A stretch of 64,000 nt of DNA from CAIQPS01 sp963843455 (GCA_963843455.1 CAWJKE010000014.1:51455-115454), one strand, 5' to 3'. Positions 1 through 8,594 are shown, counted from the stretch's first letter. Numbers and translations: made by a program. The notes: generated from the sequence alone by a model not told the origin.

Positions 1-1
1 A

Positions 2-403
2 TTCGTCTCTCCGCGCTTATGGAATCGCTTCGTGTTCCCCTACTTCAAGGCCATGGTGGGAGCGGCAGTCGAAGAGGGCGCCATCCCGGTGCTGCACTTC
101 GACGCCAACTGGACCCGGGATCTCGAGCGATTGAAGGAATTGCCCAAAGGCAAGTGTGTGCTCTCGCTCGACGGCAAGACCGACATCTTCAAGGCCAAGG
201 AAGTCCTGGGCGACCACATGTGCATCATGGGCGACGTGCATCCGGCCATGTTCGCGCTCGGCACTCCCGCGGAGGTGACGGCCTACTGCAAACGCCTGAT
301 CAGCGAGATCGGCCCCTCCGGCTTCATCCTCTCGTCGGGCTGCGACGTCCCCATCGACGCCAAGTACGAGAACGTCAAGGCGATGGTGGACGCGGTCCTC
401 TGA
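2..403 (+). CDS. Uroporphyrinogen decarboxylase family protein (MtaA/CmuA-like methyltransferase), C-terminal part
   Basis: The frame is open from the first bases of the window, so the gene starts upstream and only about 133 C-terminal residues are present. The end of a URO-D/TIM-barrel methyltransferase is recognisable: a VLHFDANW strand, a SLDGKTDI segment, a GDVHPAMFALGTPAEV loop and a terminal SSGCDVPIDAKYENVKAM motif. In corrinoid-dependent methyltransferases of this family (MtaA, MtbA, CmuA) a Cys at this C-terminal position is a zinc ligand that activates the thiol substrate; here it is the Cys of SSGCDVP. True heme UroD usually lacks that Cys, so a methyltransferase is the better reading. 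Substrate cannot be told. The next gene is convergent. Confidence 0.8.
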   Translation, partial: FVSPRLWNRFVFPYFKAMVGAAVEEGAIPVLHFDANWTRDLERLKELPKGKCVLSLDGKTDIFKAKEVLGDHMCIMGDVHPAMFALGTPAEVTAYCKRLISEIGPSGFILSSGCDVPIDAKYENVKAMVDAVL

Positions 404-439
404 GCCGGCGGTCCGCAGGCAGCGGCCGAACGGGCGGCC

Positions 440-1967
440 TCAGAGCGCCCAGCCCTTCGCCCGTTCCACGGCCTGATCCCATCGGGCGCGGCGCCGCAGG
501 CGCTCCGTGGCCGACGAGCGGGGCTGGAACACGACATCCACGCCCGCGAGTCCGGTGACTTCCGCCTCGGACCAATACCCGACGGCCAGACCGGCAAGGG
601 CCGCAGCTCCGAGGGCGGTCGTCTCGCGGATGCGGGGCCGGACGACCGGCATTCCAGCAAGATCTGCCTGCAATTGCAGCAGGAAGTCGTCGTTGGCGGC
701 GCCCCCGTCGACCCGCAGAGCGGCGATATGCGAGCCCCGCTGTTCGGCCCATCGCCTCCAGCACCGCGGCGGTCTGGAAGCAGATGGCCTCTTCCGCGGC
801 CCGGGCGACGTGTTGACGGGTGGTGCCGCGTGTGAGTCCGATGAGTAGACCACGGGCCGCCGGATCCCAGTAGGGAGCGCCCAGACCCGTCAGCGCCGGC
901 ACGAAGTAGACGTCCCCGGTGTCCGCAACCTGGGAGGCGAGAGGCCCGATCTCGGCCGCTCCGTCGATGAGGTTGAGTCCGTCGCGAAGCCACTGCACCG
1001 CTCCCCCGGCCATGAAGACCGAGCCCTCGAGCGCGTAGGCGACCCGCCGCCCGCGCGGCGCACCCCCGCCGGGCCGGGGCGAGCCGAGCACCCAGGCCAC
1101 CGACGCCAGGAGGCCGTGCTGCGGCGTGGCCGGCTCGCCGCCCGTGTTGACCAGCAGGAAGCAGCCTGTTCCGTAAGTGTTCTTCGAATCTCCGGCTTCC
1201 AGCCCGCCTTGGCCGAAGAGAGCCCCCTGCTGGTCCCCGACGATGGCGGCGATGGGAAGGGCTGCTCCCAGCCAAGCGGAGTCGATCGTGTCGACGACGC
1301 CGGACGATGCACAAAGATCAGGGAGTACAGAGAGAGGCATACCGAACAGATCGAGCAGTTCATCCGCCCACTCCAGTCGATGGATGTCGAGCAGCATCGT
1401 GCGCGACGCGTTGCTGAAGTCGGTCACGTGGCGCCGTCCGTTGGTGAGGCGCCATACCAAGAAACTGTCGACCGTGCCCGCGCGCAGGCGGCCCTCCCTC
1501 AGGAGATCCTTGGCACCCGGCCTGTTCTTGAGCAACCATTCCAGCTTCGTGGCGCTGAAGTAGGGGTCCAGACGGAGCCCGGTGAGTGCGGTCACGGGGG
1601 GCCCCCAGCCAGCCCGCTCGAGTTCGGCGCACCGTCCCGCCGTCCGCCGGCACTGCCACACGATGGCGTTACCCAACGGATTGCCGGTATCGGAGTCCCA
1701 CAAGAGTGCTGTCTCCCGCTGGTTCGCGATGCCGATCGCCGCGAGATCGGCGGCGTCGAGTCCTGCCTTCTGGAGTGCCAACCGGCAACAGCGGAGTTGC
1801 GTCGCCCAGATCTCTTCCGGATCGTGCTCGACCCAACCTGGCTCGGGATAGTGCTGGGCGAGCGGCTCTTGCGCCGACGCGAGCACCCTGCCATCGTGGG
1901 CGAAGATGAGGGCGCGGGAGCTGGTGGTCCCCTGGTCGATGGCCATAATGCCCTTGGTCTGGCTCAT
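440..1967 (-). pseudogene. glpK: Glycerol kinase, single frameshift
   Basis: Phosphorylates glycerol to glycerol 3-phosphate with ATP (FGGY kinase family, cytoplasm). It begins MSQTKGIMAIDQGTTSSRAL, has the IGIANQRETALLWD and VGDQQGALFGQGG motifs, and the ALTGLGAPYWDP signature. After AVLEAM the frame is lost. The remaining quarter (RVDGGAANDDFLLQLQADL, then RETTALGAAALAGLAVGYW) continues one frame over and ends at 440. Removing one C from the CCC at 748-750 restores a normal protein of about 508 residues. The even conservation on both sides suggests an insertion error rather than a dead gene. It is divergent from an esterase-like gene, which would fit glycerol use from acylglycerols (inference). 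Confidence 0.9.
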
Positions 1968-2061
1968 GTACGTACAATAGGGCAGCGCGGACCAAACGGA
2001 CAGGGACGCCGGAGCGATCGAGCGAGCGATCCGGCCATGCGGCGGGCGGGAGGCGGCGGCG

Positions 2062-2820
2062 ATGGACTGGAACGAACCGGACTGGAACGTGCCGGTATAC
2101 GCGGAGGGGACCGGGCCGAGCGGCAGGATCGGCGTGCTCCTGATCCACGGATTCGGCGGATCTCCGCGCTCGCTGCACGAACTGGCCCATCGTTGCGTCG
2201 GGGCCGGCTACACCGTGGCTCTTCCCCTGCTCGCCGGTCATGGCAGCACCCCGGAGGACATGGAGGCGTCGCGCTGGACCGAGTGGACGGCCGACGTCGA
2301 GCAGGCCTATGGGTGGCTGCGCGCGCGGACAGAAAAGGTCTTCGTTTGCGGCCTGTCTATGGGAGGAACGCTCGCGCTGTGGGTGTGCGAGCGTCATCCC
2401 GAGGCGGCCGGCCTCATCTCCATCAACGCCATCATCCGGCACCCGCTGGAGAAGGTGATGCTGTCGATCGGGTGGTTCCGTATCCCCCGGTGGGTCAAGG
2501 CCATCGGGAACGACGCCAAGGCTGACGGGGTTGACGAAAGGGCCTACGACCGGATCCCCATGCGGTCCACTCGCGAGCTGGCGCTGCTATCGCGTGATGT
2601 CCGATCCGGCCTGAGTCGTGTGAACTGTCCCGCGCTCCTGTTCTCGTCGGTCGTCGATCACGTCGTTCCCCCGGCCAACCAGCGCGAGATCTACGGCGCT
2701 ATCGGGTCGGCGGAAAAGACATTCGTCGAACTCCACGACTGCTACCACGTCGCGACCATGGACTGCGAGAAGGAGCGGGTCTTCGCCGGGACCCTCGACT
2801 TCATCGCCGCCCACGCCTGA
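2062..2820 (+). CDS. Alpha/beta hydrolase (carboxylesterase / monoacylglycerol lipase-like)
   Basis: 252 residues with a classical alpha/beta-hydrolase fold of the Est30/monoacylglycerol lipase group. Visible are the oxyanion-hole motif LIHGFGG, the nucleophile elbow GLSMGG with Ser, an acid in SSVVDHVVP and the catalytic His in CYHVATMD near the C terminus. There is no signal peptide, so it is cytoplasmic. It is divergent from the glycerol kinase gene across 94 bases and convergent with a lipoprotein gene 3 bases away. Likely releases fatty acid from short-chain esters or monoacylglycerol; the substrate is inferred only from family and neighbour. Confidence 0.85.
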   Translation: MDWNEPDWNVPVYAEGTGPSGRIGVLLIHGFGGSPRSLHELAHRCVGAGYTVALPLLAGHGSTPEDMEASRWTEWTADVEQAYGWLRARTEKVFVCGLSMGGTLALWVCERHPEAAGLISINAIIRHPLEKVMLSIGWFRIPRWVKAIGNDAKADGVDERAYDRIPMRSTRELALLSRDVRSGLSRVNCPALLFSSVVDHVVPPANQREIYGAIGSAEKTFVELHDCYHVATMDCEKERVFAGTLDFIAAHA

Positions 2821-2823
2821 GCA

Positions 2824-3387
2824 CTACTCGATCGCCAGCCGCTGAGCTTCGTCGGGGTCTTGCTCCTTGAGAAGGTCAAAGAACGCGTATTGGGTCAGCG
2901 TGTTGAAGGTGGAGAGGAGTACCGCGAAGTCCTGGGCGGTCTGATCGGTCCCCGCGGCGTATTTGTCGTACAGGCGCACGTAGTTCTTGAACCAGTCGCT
3001 GTCGGCGGTGCTGTCGAGGATGTCCGTCGTGCGAGCGTAGGCTTCTTGTCTCTGGGACGCGTCAAGAGCCGCGATCTGCCGCCCTAGAGCCACCATCTTC
3101 TGGAGGTACTCTTCTTTGAGCTGGGCCACCGGCGCCTCGAGCGAGGCGACGGGCGGCGTCGGCTCGAGGAGAAGGACGAGCTTCTGTATGGCCTCCGACC
3201 AGGTCGCGGCCACCTGCTTGCCCAACTGCACCCCCGGCGCTTCGGTCGTCGCTGTCGTCGCTCCGGCCACGGTAGACGAGGTCTGACCGGGAACGGGCAG
3301 TTCGCCCGCGCAGCCGGCAAGGAGCAGGACGGCTAGGAGTAGACCCGCGATCAGCGCGGAGCGGCCAGGGAGCGGCAACAGCATCAT
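2824..3387 (-). CDS. Small lipoprotein of unknown function
   Basis: 187 residues. The N terminus has a hydrophobic stretch ending in the lipobox LLLAGC, followed by a Thr-rich linker, so it is an exported lipid-anchored protein. The remainder looks mostly helical (KLVLLLEP, LKEEYLQKMVALGRQIAALD, DLLKEQDPDEAQRLAIE) with no recognised family. The start ATG overlaps the stop of the upstream GH3 gene by 4 bases (ATGA), so it is probably translationally coupled to it and works at the same envelope site. I cannot name a function. Confidence 0.75.
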   Translation of the reverse strand: MMLLPLPGRSALIAGLLLAVLLLAGCAGELPVPGQTSSTVAGATTATTEAPGVQLGKQVAATWSEAIQKLVLLLEPTPPVASLEAPVAQLKEEYLQKMVALGRQIAALDASQRQEAYARTTDILDSTADSDWFKNYVRLYDKYAAGTDQTAQDFAVLLSTFNTLTQYAFFDLLKEQDPDEAQRLAIE

Positions 3388-4658
3388 GGCACCAACAGTC
3401 CGTGCCGCGCTTTGAGCTCCAGGACCCGCGACACCGCCTCATCGAGCCGCGATAGAGGCACCTTTCCGCTCTTCACCGCCGCGACGATAGTGTCCACGAT
3501 CACCAACTGGCGTTTGAGCGTGCTCGTGGAAAGGAGGAGGTCGCATCCCGCCTTGAGGCAGGCGACCGCTGTGTCGGCGGCCTCCTGCGCGGTCGCGGAG
3601 CCGAGCGCTCCGGACTCCATCCTGGCGGCAGTCATCTCCACCGCGTCAGATACCACGATCCCCCTGAACCCCATCTGCTCCCGCAGCAGTTGCTCGATGA
3701 CCTTTGTCGAGGACGACGCGGGGTGCTTCGGATCGTACGTGTTGGCCACGATATGTCCGATCATGATGCCCTCCGCCCCCGCGTCCATGCCGGCCTGGAA
3801 GGGCACCAGATGGGTGGATTCGAACTGCTGGCGGGTCGCTCCCGAGGTGATGGCGTCCACGTGCGAATTCCCCGGGGCGCTGCCATGCCCGGGAAAGTGC
3901 TTGATCACGGTTATCAGCCCCTCCTTGTTGTAGGCTTTGGTGATGGCGCTCACGAAGGAAGCCACGCGACCGGGGTCTCCGCTGAAGGTGCGGGTGTAGA
4001 GAAATCCAGGCTTCTTGACCACATCCGCGACCGGGGAGAGGTCCATGTTGACCCCTTGCGCGAGCAGACCCTTGGCGGTCTGGGTGGCCACAGCCCCGGC
4101 CTTTTCAGGCGTCCAATTCTTTCCCACGTCTCTGGCTGCCGGGACATCGGGGACCCCGTCTCGCACTCGCTGCACCGCTCCGCCCTCTTGATCGGCGGCG
4201 ATGATCAACCGTACTCCCTCCAGGCCGTTCCCGGCTGCCTCCTGCAGCTTGGCGTCGAGCGAGGTCAATTGCCCGACGCCTTTCACGTTCTTACTGAGGA
4301 GCATGAGCCCGCCCGGGGGAGTCTTGGCCAAGAACGCGCGCAACTCTGGGGAGACGGTCGTGGTCCCGCTGAACTCCAGCAACAGGACCTGGGCGGCCTT
4401 CTGCCGAAGGGTCATGCGCTCGAGCACCGCCTTGACCCGAGAATCGGCCGCCATGGTGGTTGCCGTGGAAGCCGCCGTGGTGGTCGTCTGAGGGGCTGCC
4501 GTCGCGGTCGGGTGAGGGGCCGCGGTGGTGCTGGTCAGACCGACCGACGCCTGGGATCCCTGGGAAACGGTCGAGGTGGCGCCGGTCGACTCCTGGCAGC
4601 CGCCCAGGCCCAGCGAGAGCAGCAGGAGGACCGCGCAACATAACGCGAGACGTACCAT
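3384..4658 (-). CDS. Glycoside hydrolase family 3 lipoprotein (beta-N-acetylhexosaminidase, NagZ-like)
   Basis: 424 residues: lipoprotein signal peptide (lipobox LGLGGC at about residue 21), a Thr/Ala-rich linker to about residue 70, then one GH3 (alpha/beta)8 barrel. The NagZ-type catalytic dyad loop KHFPGHGSAPGNSHVD (His acid/base) and nucleophile Asp in VVSDAVEM are present; AADQEGG is the family substrate motif. NagZ enzymes remove GlcNAc from muropeptides or other glycans; with a lipid anchor this one would act outside the membrane. It lies 14 bases downstream of a paralogue and overlaps the next lipoprotein gene by 4 bases, so the three form one operon. Confidence 0.88.
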   Translation of the reverse strand: MVRLALCCAVLLLLSLGLGGCQESTGATSTVSQGSQASVGLTSTTAAPHPTATAAPQTTTTAASTATTMAADSRVKAVLERMTLRQKAAQVLLLEFSGTTTVSPELRAFLAKTPPGGLMLLSKNVKGVGQLTSLDAKLQEAAGNGLEGVRLIIAADQEGGAVQRVRDGVPDVPAARDVGKNWTPEKAGAVATQTAKGLLAQGVNMDLSPVADVVKKPGFLYTRTFSGDPGRVASFVSAITKAYNKEGLITVIKHFPGHGSAPGNSHVDAITSGATRQQFESTHLVPFQAGMDAGAEGIMIGHIVANTYDPKHPASSSTKVIEQLLREQMGFRGIVVSDAVEMTAARMESGALGSATAQEAADTAVACLKAGCDLLLSTSTLKRQLVIVDTIVAAVKSGKVPLSRLDEAVSRVLELKARHGLLVP

Positions 4659-4672
4659 CGGACAACTATAGC

Positions 4673-5911
4673 CTAGTTGGGCTGCGGCCCCGGCACGGGG
4701 ATAGAGTGCTGGATCTTGGCGGCGAGGACTCGGATGACCGCGTCGTTCAGACGCTCCTCGGAGAGTTTCCCCGCCTGCACCGCGTCTACGATCGCCTGCT
4801 CGATCACCTCCCGGCGGTCGTAGGCGCCCGTTGATACCAAGAGGTCGCAGCCCGCCGTCAGCGCGGCCACGGCGGTGTTGCCAAGCTCCTCGGCGGACGC
4901 CATCCCCACCGGACCTGCTCTTCCTGCCGCGGCTGCCATCTCCAGATCGTCGGTGACGATGAGCCCCGCGAATCCAAGGTCTCGTCTAAGCAGATCTCCG
5001 ACGATCGCTTCCGACTGGGATGCGGGAAGCAGGGGGTCGTAGGCCGGTACGAGAAAGTGGCCCATCATCACGCCGTCCGCGCCGGCCGCTATGGCCGCTT
5101 CGAACGGGGGGAGGTGCACCCTCGCGAACTCAGCGCGCGTGGCCGTGGAAACGGGGACTTCCGTGTGGCTGTTCCCGGGCGCACTCCCGTGCCCGGGGAA
5201 ATGCTTGACCACCGTCACGATCCCTCTGTCTACAAACGCCCCGGTTACGGCGGTCACGAAGGCCGAGACGACCCCGGGCTCACCCCCGTAGGTCCTGCTG
5301 AAGAGGAAGGAATCCCGGTCCGCGACCACGTCCGCAACGGGCGCCAGGACCATGTTCACCCCTTGAGACAGCAGGCCGATGGCCGTCTCGTCCGCCAGGG
5401 CCCCTGCGTGCGAAGGGGTCGAGTCTGTCGCAAGAGCGCGGGCGGAGGGCAGCGCGGGGACACCGTGCTTGACCCTCATCACGGTGCCCCCCTCCTGATC
5501 CGCGGCGATGAACAGGCCCGGGGCCCCTACCGCGCCGGCCGCCTCCTGAAGGGCGGCGGTGAGCGAACGCAGTTGGCTTTCTCCGCTGACGTCCCGGCCG
5601 AGCAGTAAGAAGCCGGCCGGAACAGGCTGGGACAGAACGCCGCGGGAGAGCTCGGCCGGCGAGGTGCCGTCAAGAGTGACCAGAAGGACCTGCGCGGCCT
5701 TCTGCCGCACTGTCATTCCCTCGACCGCTGCCTGGGCGGGGGAGAGGGAGGTGGAGGTCGTCGAGGACGTCACGGCCGTCGAAGACGTGGTAACGGCGCC
5801 CGGTGCTACGGGAGCCGTCGTCGCGGGGGCGAGGAGAGGCTCGCCACAGCCGGCGGCCAGCGGAAGGGTGACGATGAGGAGCCAGAGAAAGATGACCCGG
5901 ACGTTTCTCAC
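4673..5911 (-). CDS. Glycoside hydrolase family 3 lipoprotein, tandem paralogue
   Basis: About 412 residues from a GTG at 5911 that gives a clean lipoprotein signal (VIFLWLLIVTLPLAAGC). A longer frame upstream runs into the divergent DNA glycosylase gene and was not used. After a Thr-rich linker comes a GH3 barrel with AADQEGGTVMRV, KHFPGHGSAPGNSHTE and the nucleophile in IVTDDLEM, so all NagZ-type catalytic residues are present. It precedes and resembles the GH3 gene at 3384-4658, consistent with tandem duplication. Likely trims beta-linked N-acetylhexosamine from peptidoglycan or extracellular glycans. Confidence 0.87.
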   Translation of the reverse strand: MRNVRVIFLWLLIVTLPLAAGCGEPLLAPATTAPVAPGAVTTSSTAVTSSTTSTSLSPAQAAVEGMTVRQKAAQVLLVTLDGTSPAELSRGVLSQPVPAGFLLLGRDVSGESQLRSLTAALQEAAGAVGAPGLFIAADQEGGTVMRVKHGVPALPSARALATDSTPSHAGALADETAIGLLSQGVNMVLAPVADVVADRDSFLFSRTYGGEPGVVSAFVTAVTGAFVDRGIVTVVKHFPGHGSAPGNSHTEVPVSTATRAEFARVHLPPFEAAIAAGADGVMMGHFLVPAYDPLLPASQSEAIVGDLLRRDLGFAGLIVTDDLEMAAAAGRAGPVGMASAEELGNTAVAALTAGCDLLVSTGAYDRREVIEQAIVDAVQAGKLSEERLNDAVIRVLAAKIQHSIPVPGPQPN

Positions 5912-6005
5912 AGATAGAGGATACAGCCACTTCCCACATCGACACAGCAAAGCGCTGCCTCTATGCTTGACACCGGACTTTGACGAGGAGACCCGGCCGA
6001 GAACT

Positions 6006-6947
6006 ATGCCCGAACTACCGGACATCGAAGCGTACCTCGAGGCTCTGAGGCCTCGGGTGGTAGGTCGAGCTTTGCTGGGCGTACGGGTCTTGAACCCGTT
6101 CCTGCTTCGCACCGTCGACCCTCCCCTTGGCGCTGTGACGGGAGGGACCGTGGTGGCGGTGTCTCGCTTGGGCAAGCGCCTTGTTTTCGAGATAGTCGCC
6201 GACTGCTCGGAGCCGTCCTATTTCGTCGTCATCCACCTCATGATCGCCGGTCGGCTGCAGTGGAGGCCCAGTCCTTCGCCGCCGGGTCCGACGTCCTCGG
6301 CCCGGTCCGCCGCCCCGCGCGGGAACGTCCTTGCGGCCTTCGAGTTCTCTTCCGGGAGTCTGTTCCTCACCGAGGCAGGCAAGAAGCGGAGGGCCTCACT
6401 TCATCTGGTCCAGGGCGGAGAGGCTCTCGCCGGGCTCGATCCCGGTGGCATCGAGGTCGCGGCCTCCACCCCACAAGCGTTCGTTGAGGCGGTGCGGCGG
6501 GAGAATCGGACTCTCAAGCGCGCCCTCACCGATCCACGAGTGCTGAGCGGTATCGGCAACGCCTATTCGGACGAGATCCTGCATCGCGCGCGGCTCTCTC
6601 CACTGAAGCTCACCTCGAGCTTGAGCGACGACGAGATCCTGAATCTCCGGCTGGCGGCGGTCGCGGTCCTCGTGGAATGGACCGAGCGTCTCAGCGCCGA
6701 AGCTGGGGAGAAGTTCCCCGAGAAGGTGACCGCCTTCAGACCAGGGATGGCGGTCCACGGCAAGTTCGGCTCCCGCTGTCCGGTCTGCGGAACGCCGATA
6801 CAGCGCATCGTCTACGCCGACAACGAATGCGATTACTGTCCCGGATGCCAGACCGGGGGACGGGTGCTGGCCGATCGTGCCCTTTCCCGGCTGCTCAAGG
6901 ACGATTGGCCCCGGGGTTCCAGCGGGACAGCAGATTCCTCAACTTGA
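6006..6947 (+). CDS. Fpg/Nei family DNA glycosylase (MutM-like)
   Basis: 313 residues starting MPELPDIEAY. This retains the Pro-2 nucleophile and Glu-3 of bifunctional Fpg/Nei glycosylase-lyases, and Lys-57 in SRLGKR. These enzymes excise oxidised purines or pyrimidines and nick the abasic site. The helix-two-turn-helix region (LSGIGNAYSDEILHRARLSP) and a C-terminal C-x2-C-x16-C-x2-C zinc finger are present. The zinc-finger Arg usually four residues before the third Cys is replaced by Asn (ADNECDYC), so it may be a family variant rather than canonical MutM. Divergent from the GH3 operon. Confidence 0.88.
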   Translation: MPELPDIEAYLEALRPRVVGRALLGVRVLNPFLLRTVDPPLGAVTGGTVVAVSRLGKRLVFEIVADCSEPSYFVVIHLMIAGRLQWRPSPSPPGPTSSARSAAPRGNVLAAFEFSSGSLFLTEAGKKRRASLHLVQGGEALAGLDPGGIEVAASTPQAFVEAVRRENRTLKRALTDPRVLSGIGNAYSDEILHRARLSPLKLTSSLSDDEILNLRLAAVAVLVEWTERLSAEAGEKFPEKVTAFRPGMAVHGKFGSRCPVCGTPIQRIVYADNECDYCPGCQTGGRVLADRALSRLLKDDWPRGSSGTADSST

Positions 6948-6949
6948 CT

Positions 6950-6978
6950 CTGGCAAATCACGCTTTTGCTGGTAAAAT
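6950..6978 (+). promoter_or_regulatory. Sigma-70-like promoter of an orphan transcript
   Basis: CTGGCA at 6950-6955 and TAAAAT at 6973-6978 with a 17-base spacer, right after the glycosylase stop codon. Start of transcription is expected near 6985. A second -35-like TTGACT sits at 6944-6949 but its spacing to the -10 is too long. Confidence 0.55.
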
Positions 6979-6984
6979 ATCGTC

Positions 6985-7173
6985 AAGCGTGGAAAGGAGG
7001 TGGTCGCAATAGACAGCATGCCTAGTAAGCGCAGCGACTATTTGACCGGAGGTGGCTCTCGCCTTTAGTCGTTGGATTTCCGACTGACGCCTTCCGACGG
7101 CGCCTTCGGAGTCGCAGCGCTGCACAGAGCTTAAGGAGGCCGTCTCGGCAACGAGGCGGCCTCCGACTTTTCT
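6985..7173 (+). ncRNA. Candidate small RNA or tiny-ORF transcript between promoter and terminator
   Basis: About 190 bases flanked by the promoter at 6950-6978 and the terminator at 7135-7173, with no ordinary gene. It carries two Shine-Dalgarno-like GGAGGTGG boxes (6996-7003 and about 7049-7056). One tiny frame at 7018-7068 would encode the 16-residue MPSKRSDYLTGGGSRL; its ATG is 17 bases after the first box, which is far, and a GTG at 6989 gives only seven codons. CGACT at 7081 and AGTCG about 25 bases later can pair. I do not recognise an RNA family; a small regulatory RNA, a leader peptide or a very small protein are all possible. Confidence 0.4.
7135..7173 (+). terminator. Rho-independent terminator
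   Basis: Near-perfect hairpin: GGAGGCCG (7135-7142) and CTCG (7144-7147) pair across a GCAA loop with CGAG (7152-7155) and CGGCCTCC (7157-7164), followed by TTTT at 7168-7171. Direction is plus. Confidence 0.85.
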
Positions 7174-7208
7174 GCCCGTGTCCCGCCTCCGCCGTGGCCC
7201 CAGCGCCC

Positions 7209-8078
7209 TCAGGCTCGGTCGAGCAGGAAGTCGGCAAGAGCCGAAGCCATATCTGCCGCCTCTAGCGCGTACAGTTCCCCGTTCTCCGGCGTGGCTGCCG
7301 CCGGATCTCCGATATGCCCCCACGGTGACAACTCGCGCCACCGTCCCGCGGATTCGGCCTCCTGGAACTCCCGCATGGTTTGGGGGACGGGCTTCAGCTG
7401 GGTGACGTCGACGTCCCTAGCCACGGTCTCGGGGAACCAGCGCATGATCAAGCTCGTCTCCCGCTCCCCGGCGTGGACGTCCAGACCGGCGCTTCGGGTC
7501 AGGCGCGTTACCGCGGCCCTCGTCGGCTCCGATTCGGGAGACCGGAGGACGGCGTCGCCCACCAGCGGCAGCGGCTCGTGAAATGTGCCCTGGTAGGCGG
7601 AGTCGACGAAGCCCTGGATCATGCCCCCAAGGAAGTATGTCGTCTCTACGCCCTGCGCCCGCAGGGTCTGTACGGTCTCGACGATGGCGCGGTTGTGCTG
7701 CGGATCGCCGTGATGGTTGACGATGAACTGACGTCGGAGACCCCAGCGGGCGTAGTTCTCCAGGATCTCGGTCAGAACCGCCTTCATCGTCGCCGGGCGC
7801 ACAGTCAGTGAACCGGGGAACATGGCGGTGGTCGCGTTGACGCCGTAGTAGTAGGGGGGGGCTATCAACACCGGTACTCCCCGTTCCGCCATATCCTTTT
7901 GTATCAGTGAGCAGAGCAGGTAGGCTCCGTAGGTGTCGGTCGCGAGAGGCAGATGCCGGCTGTGCTGTTCTATGACCGCGACGGGAACCAGCAGGGGAGT
8001 GCCACGCGCCCCTGCTGCCTCGACCTCGGGCCAGGTCATGTCCGCGAGCGTCCCGGCGAAAATCGAGTAGCCGCTCAT
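7209..8078 (-). CDS. Creatininase family amidohydrolase
   Basis: About 289 residues from ATG 8078 (a TTG nine bases upstream is possible). Creatininase-family motifs are present: VIEQHSRHLPLATDT near the N terminus (metal-binding Glu, His, Asp), VNHHGDPQHN in place of the usual VNGHGGN, and HAGERETSLIM. The family opens cyclic amides in creatinine and also includes MftE of mycofactocin maturation and other amidases. No mycofactocin gene is nearby, so the substrate is unknown. The altered VNHHGD motif keeps the second His, so catalysis is plausible. Same strand as the redox protein gene upstream, 36 bases apart. Confidence 0.83.
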   Translation of the reverse strand: MSGYSIFAGTLADMTWPEVEAAGARGTPLLVPVAVIEQHSRHLPLATDTYGAYLLCSLIQKDMAERGVPVLIAPPYYYGVNATTAMFPGSLTVRPATMKAVLTEILENYARWGLRRQFIVNHHGDPQHNRAIVETVQTLRAQGVETTYFLGGMIQGFVDSAYQGTFHEPLPLVGDAVLRSPESEPTRAAVTRLTRSAGLDVHAGERETSLIMRWFPETVARDVDVTQLKPVPQTMREFQEAESAGRWRELSPWGHIGDPAAATPENGELYALEAADMASALADFLLDRA

Positions 8079-8114
8079 ACCTGTCAACGCACCTCGGCCC
8101 CGCCCGAATCCGTC

Positions 8115-8594
8115 TTAGGCCGTTACCGCGGCGCTCTCGAGAAGAGGATCGAGCCGGTCGCAGGCCCAGAGCACGTAATCGGCGCACCGGGACCGTATCT
8201 CACTCTTCTTGAATGCCTCCATGCCGTCCGGATGGCTCAAGTCGTGCCCAGTGAGGTCGCGGCAGCGGCAGGAGCCGAACTCCGTGGCGAAGTCACGCAC
8301 GATGCCTTTGAGCGAATCGGCCGCCGACGGCGGCTCCTTCACGCCCCGGCGGATCAGAGCGAGATCGCGTACGCCAAGAGCTAGAGCGGTGCCGTTCAAG
8401 ACTCCGCAGACTTCACCCATGCCCGCGATGCCGCCGCCGAAGTAGCGGGCGTCCATTATCAGTTCCGGGTCCTCGTCCATGCGCAGCAGGGCAAAGCACA
8501 GCACCGCCTGCCCGCAGTTGATGTGATCGGGTCCAGTATCTTGGAAGCGGGCGAGCGCCTGCGCCTTGGCTTGGTCGGGGGGGAGAGAGGTCAT
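8115..8594 (-). CDS. C_GCAxxG_C_C family redox protein
   Basis: 159 residues, started at ATG 8594. It matches the Cys-rich C_GCAxxG_C_C family: NCGQAVLCFAL early, a Gly-rich GGGIAGMGEVCGVLNG stretch, then SCRCRDLTGHDLS and SRCADYVLWAC. Members are thought to be redox-active or metal-binding proteins found mainly in anaerobes; none of the visible sequence gives a reaction. It may share a transcript with the creatininase gene downstream and the MFS gene upstream (55-base gap). Confidence 0.8.
   Translation of the reverse strand: MTSLPPDQAKAQALARFQDTGPDHINCGQAVLCFALLRMDEDPELIMDARYFGGGIAGMGEVCGVLNGTALALGVRDLALIRRGVKEPPSAADSLKGIVRDFATEFGSCRCRDLTGHDLSHPDGMEAFKKSEIRSRCADYVLWACDRLDPLLESAAVTA

Noticed and set aside
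1116..2525. Plus-strand open frame of about 469 codons over glpK and the hydrolase
   Set aside because: Antisense shadow of glpK and off-frame over the hydrolase; no recognisable motifs.
5912..6175. Extended N terminus of the GH3 gene upstream of 5911
   Set aside because: It would overlap the divergent glycosylase gene and place 88 unconserved residues before a perfect lipoprotein signal.
6989..7012. Seven-codon frame VERRWSQ ending in TAG, considered as pyrrolysine read-through
   Set aside because: Reading past the TAG meets a TGA soon after, and no pyrrolysine genes are seen.
7209..8078. Mycofactocin MftE
   Set aside because: Same family, but no mycofactocin precursor, radical SAM or other mft genes are in the window.
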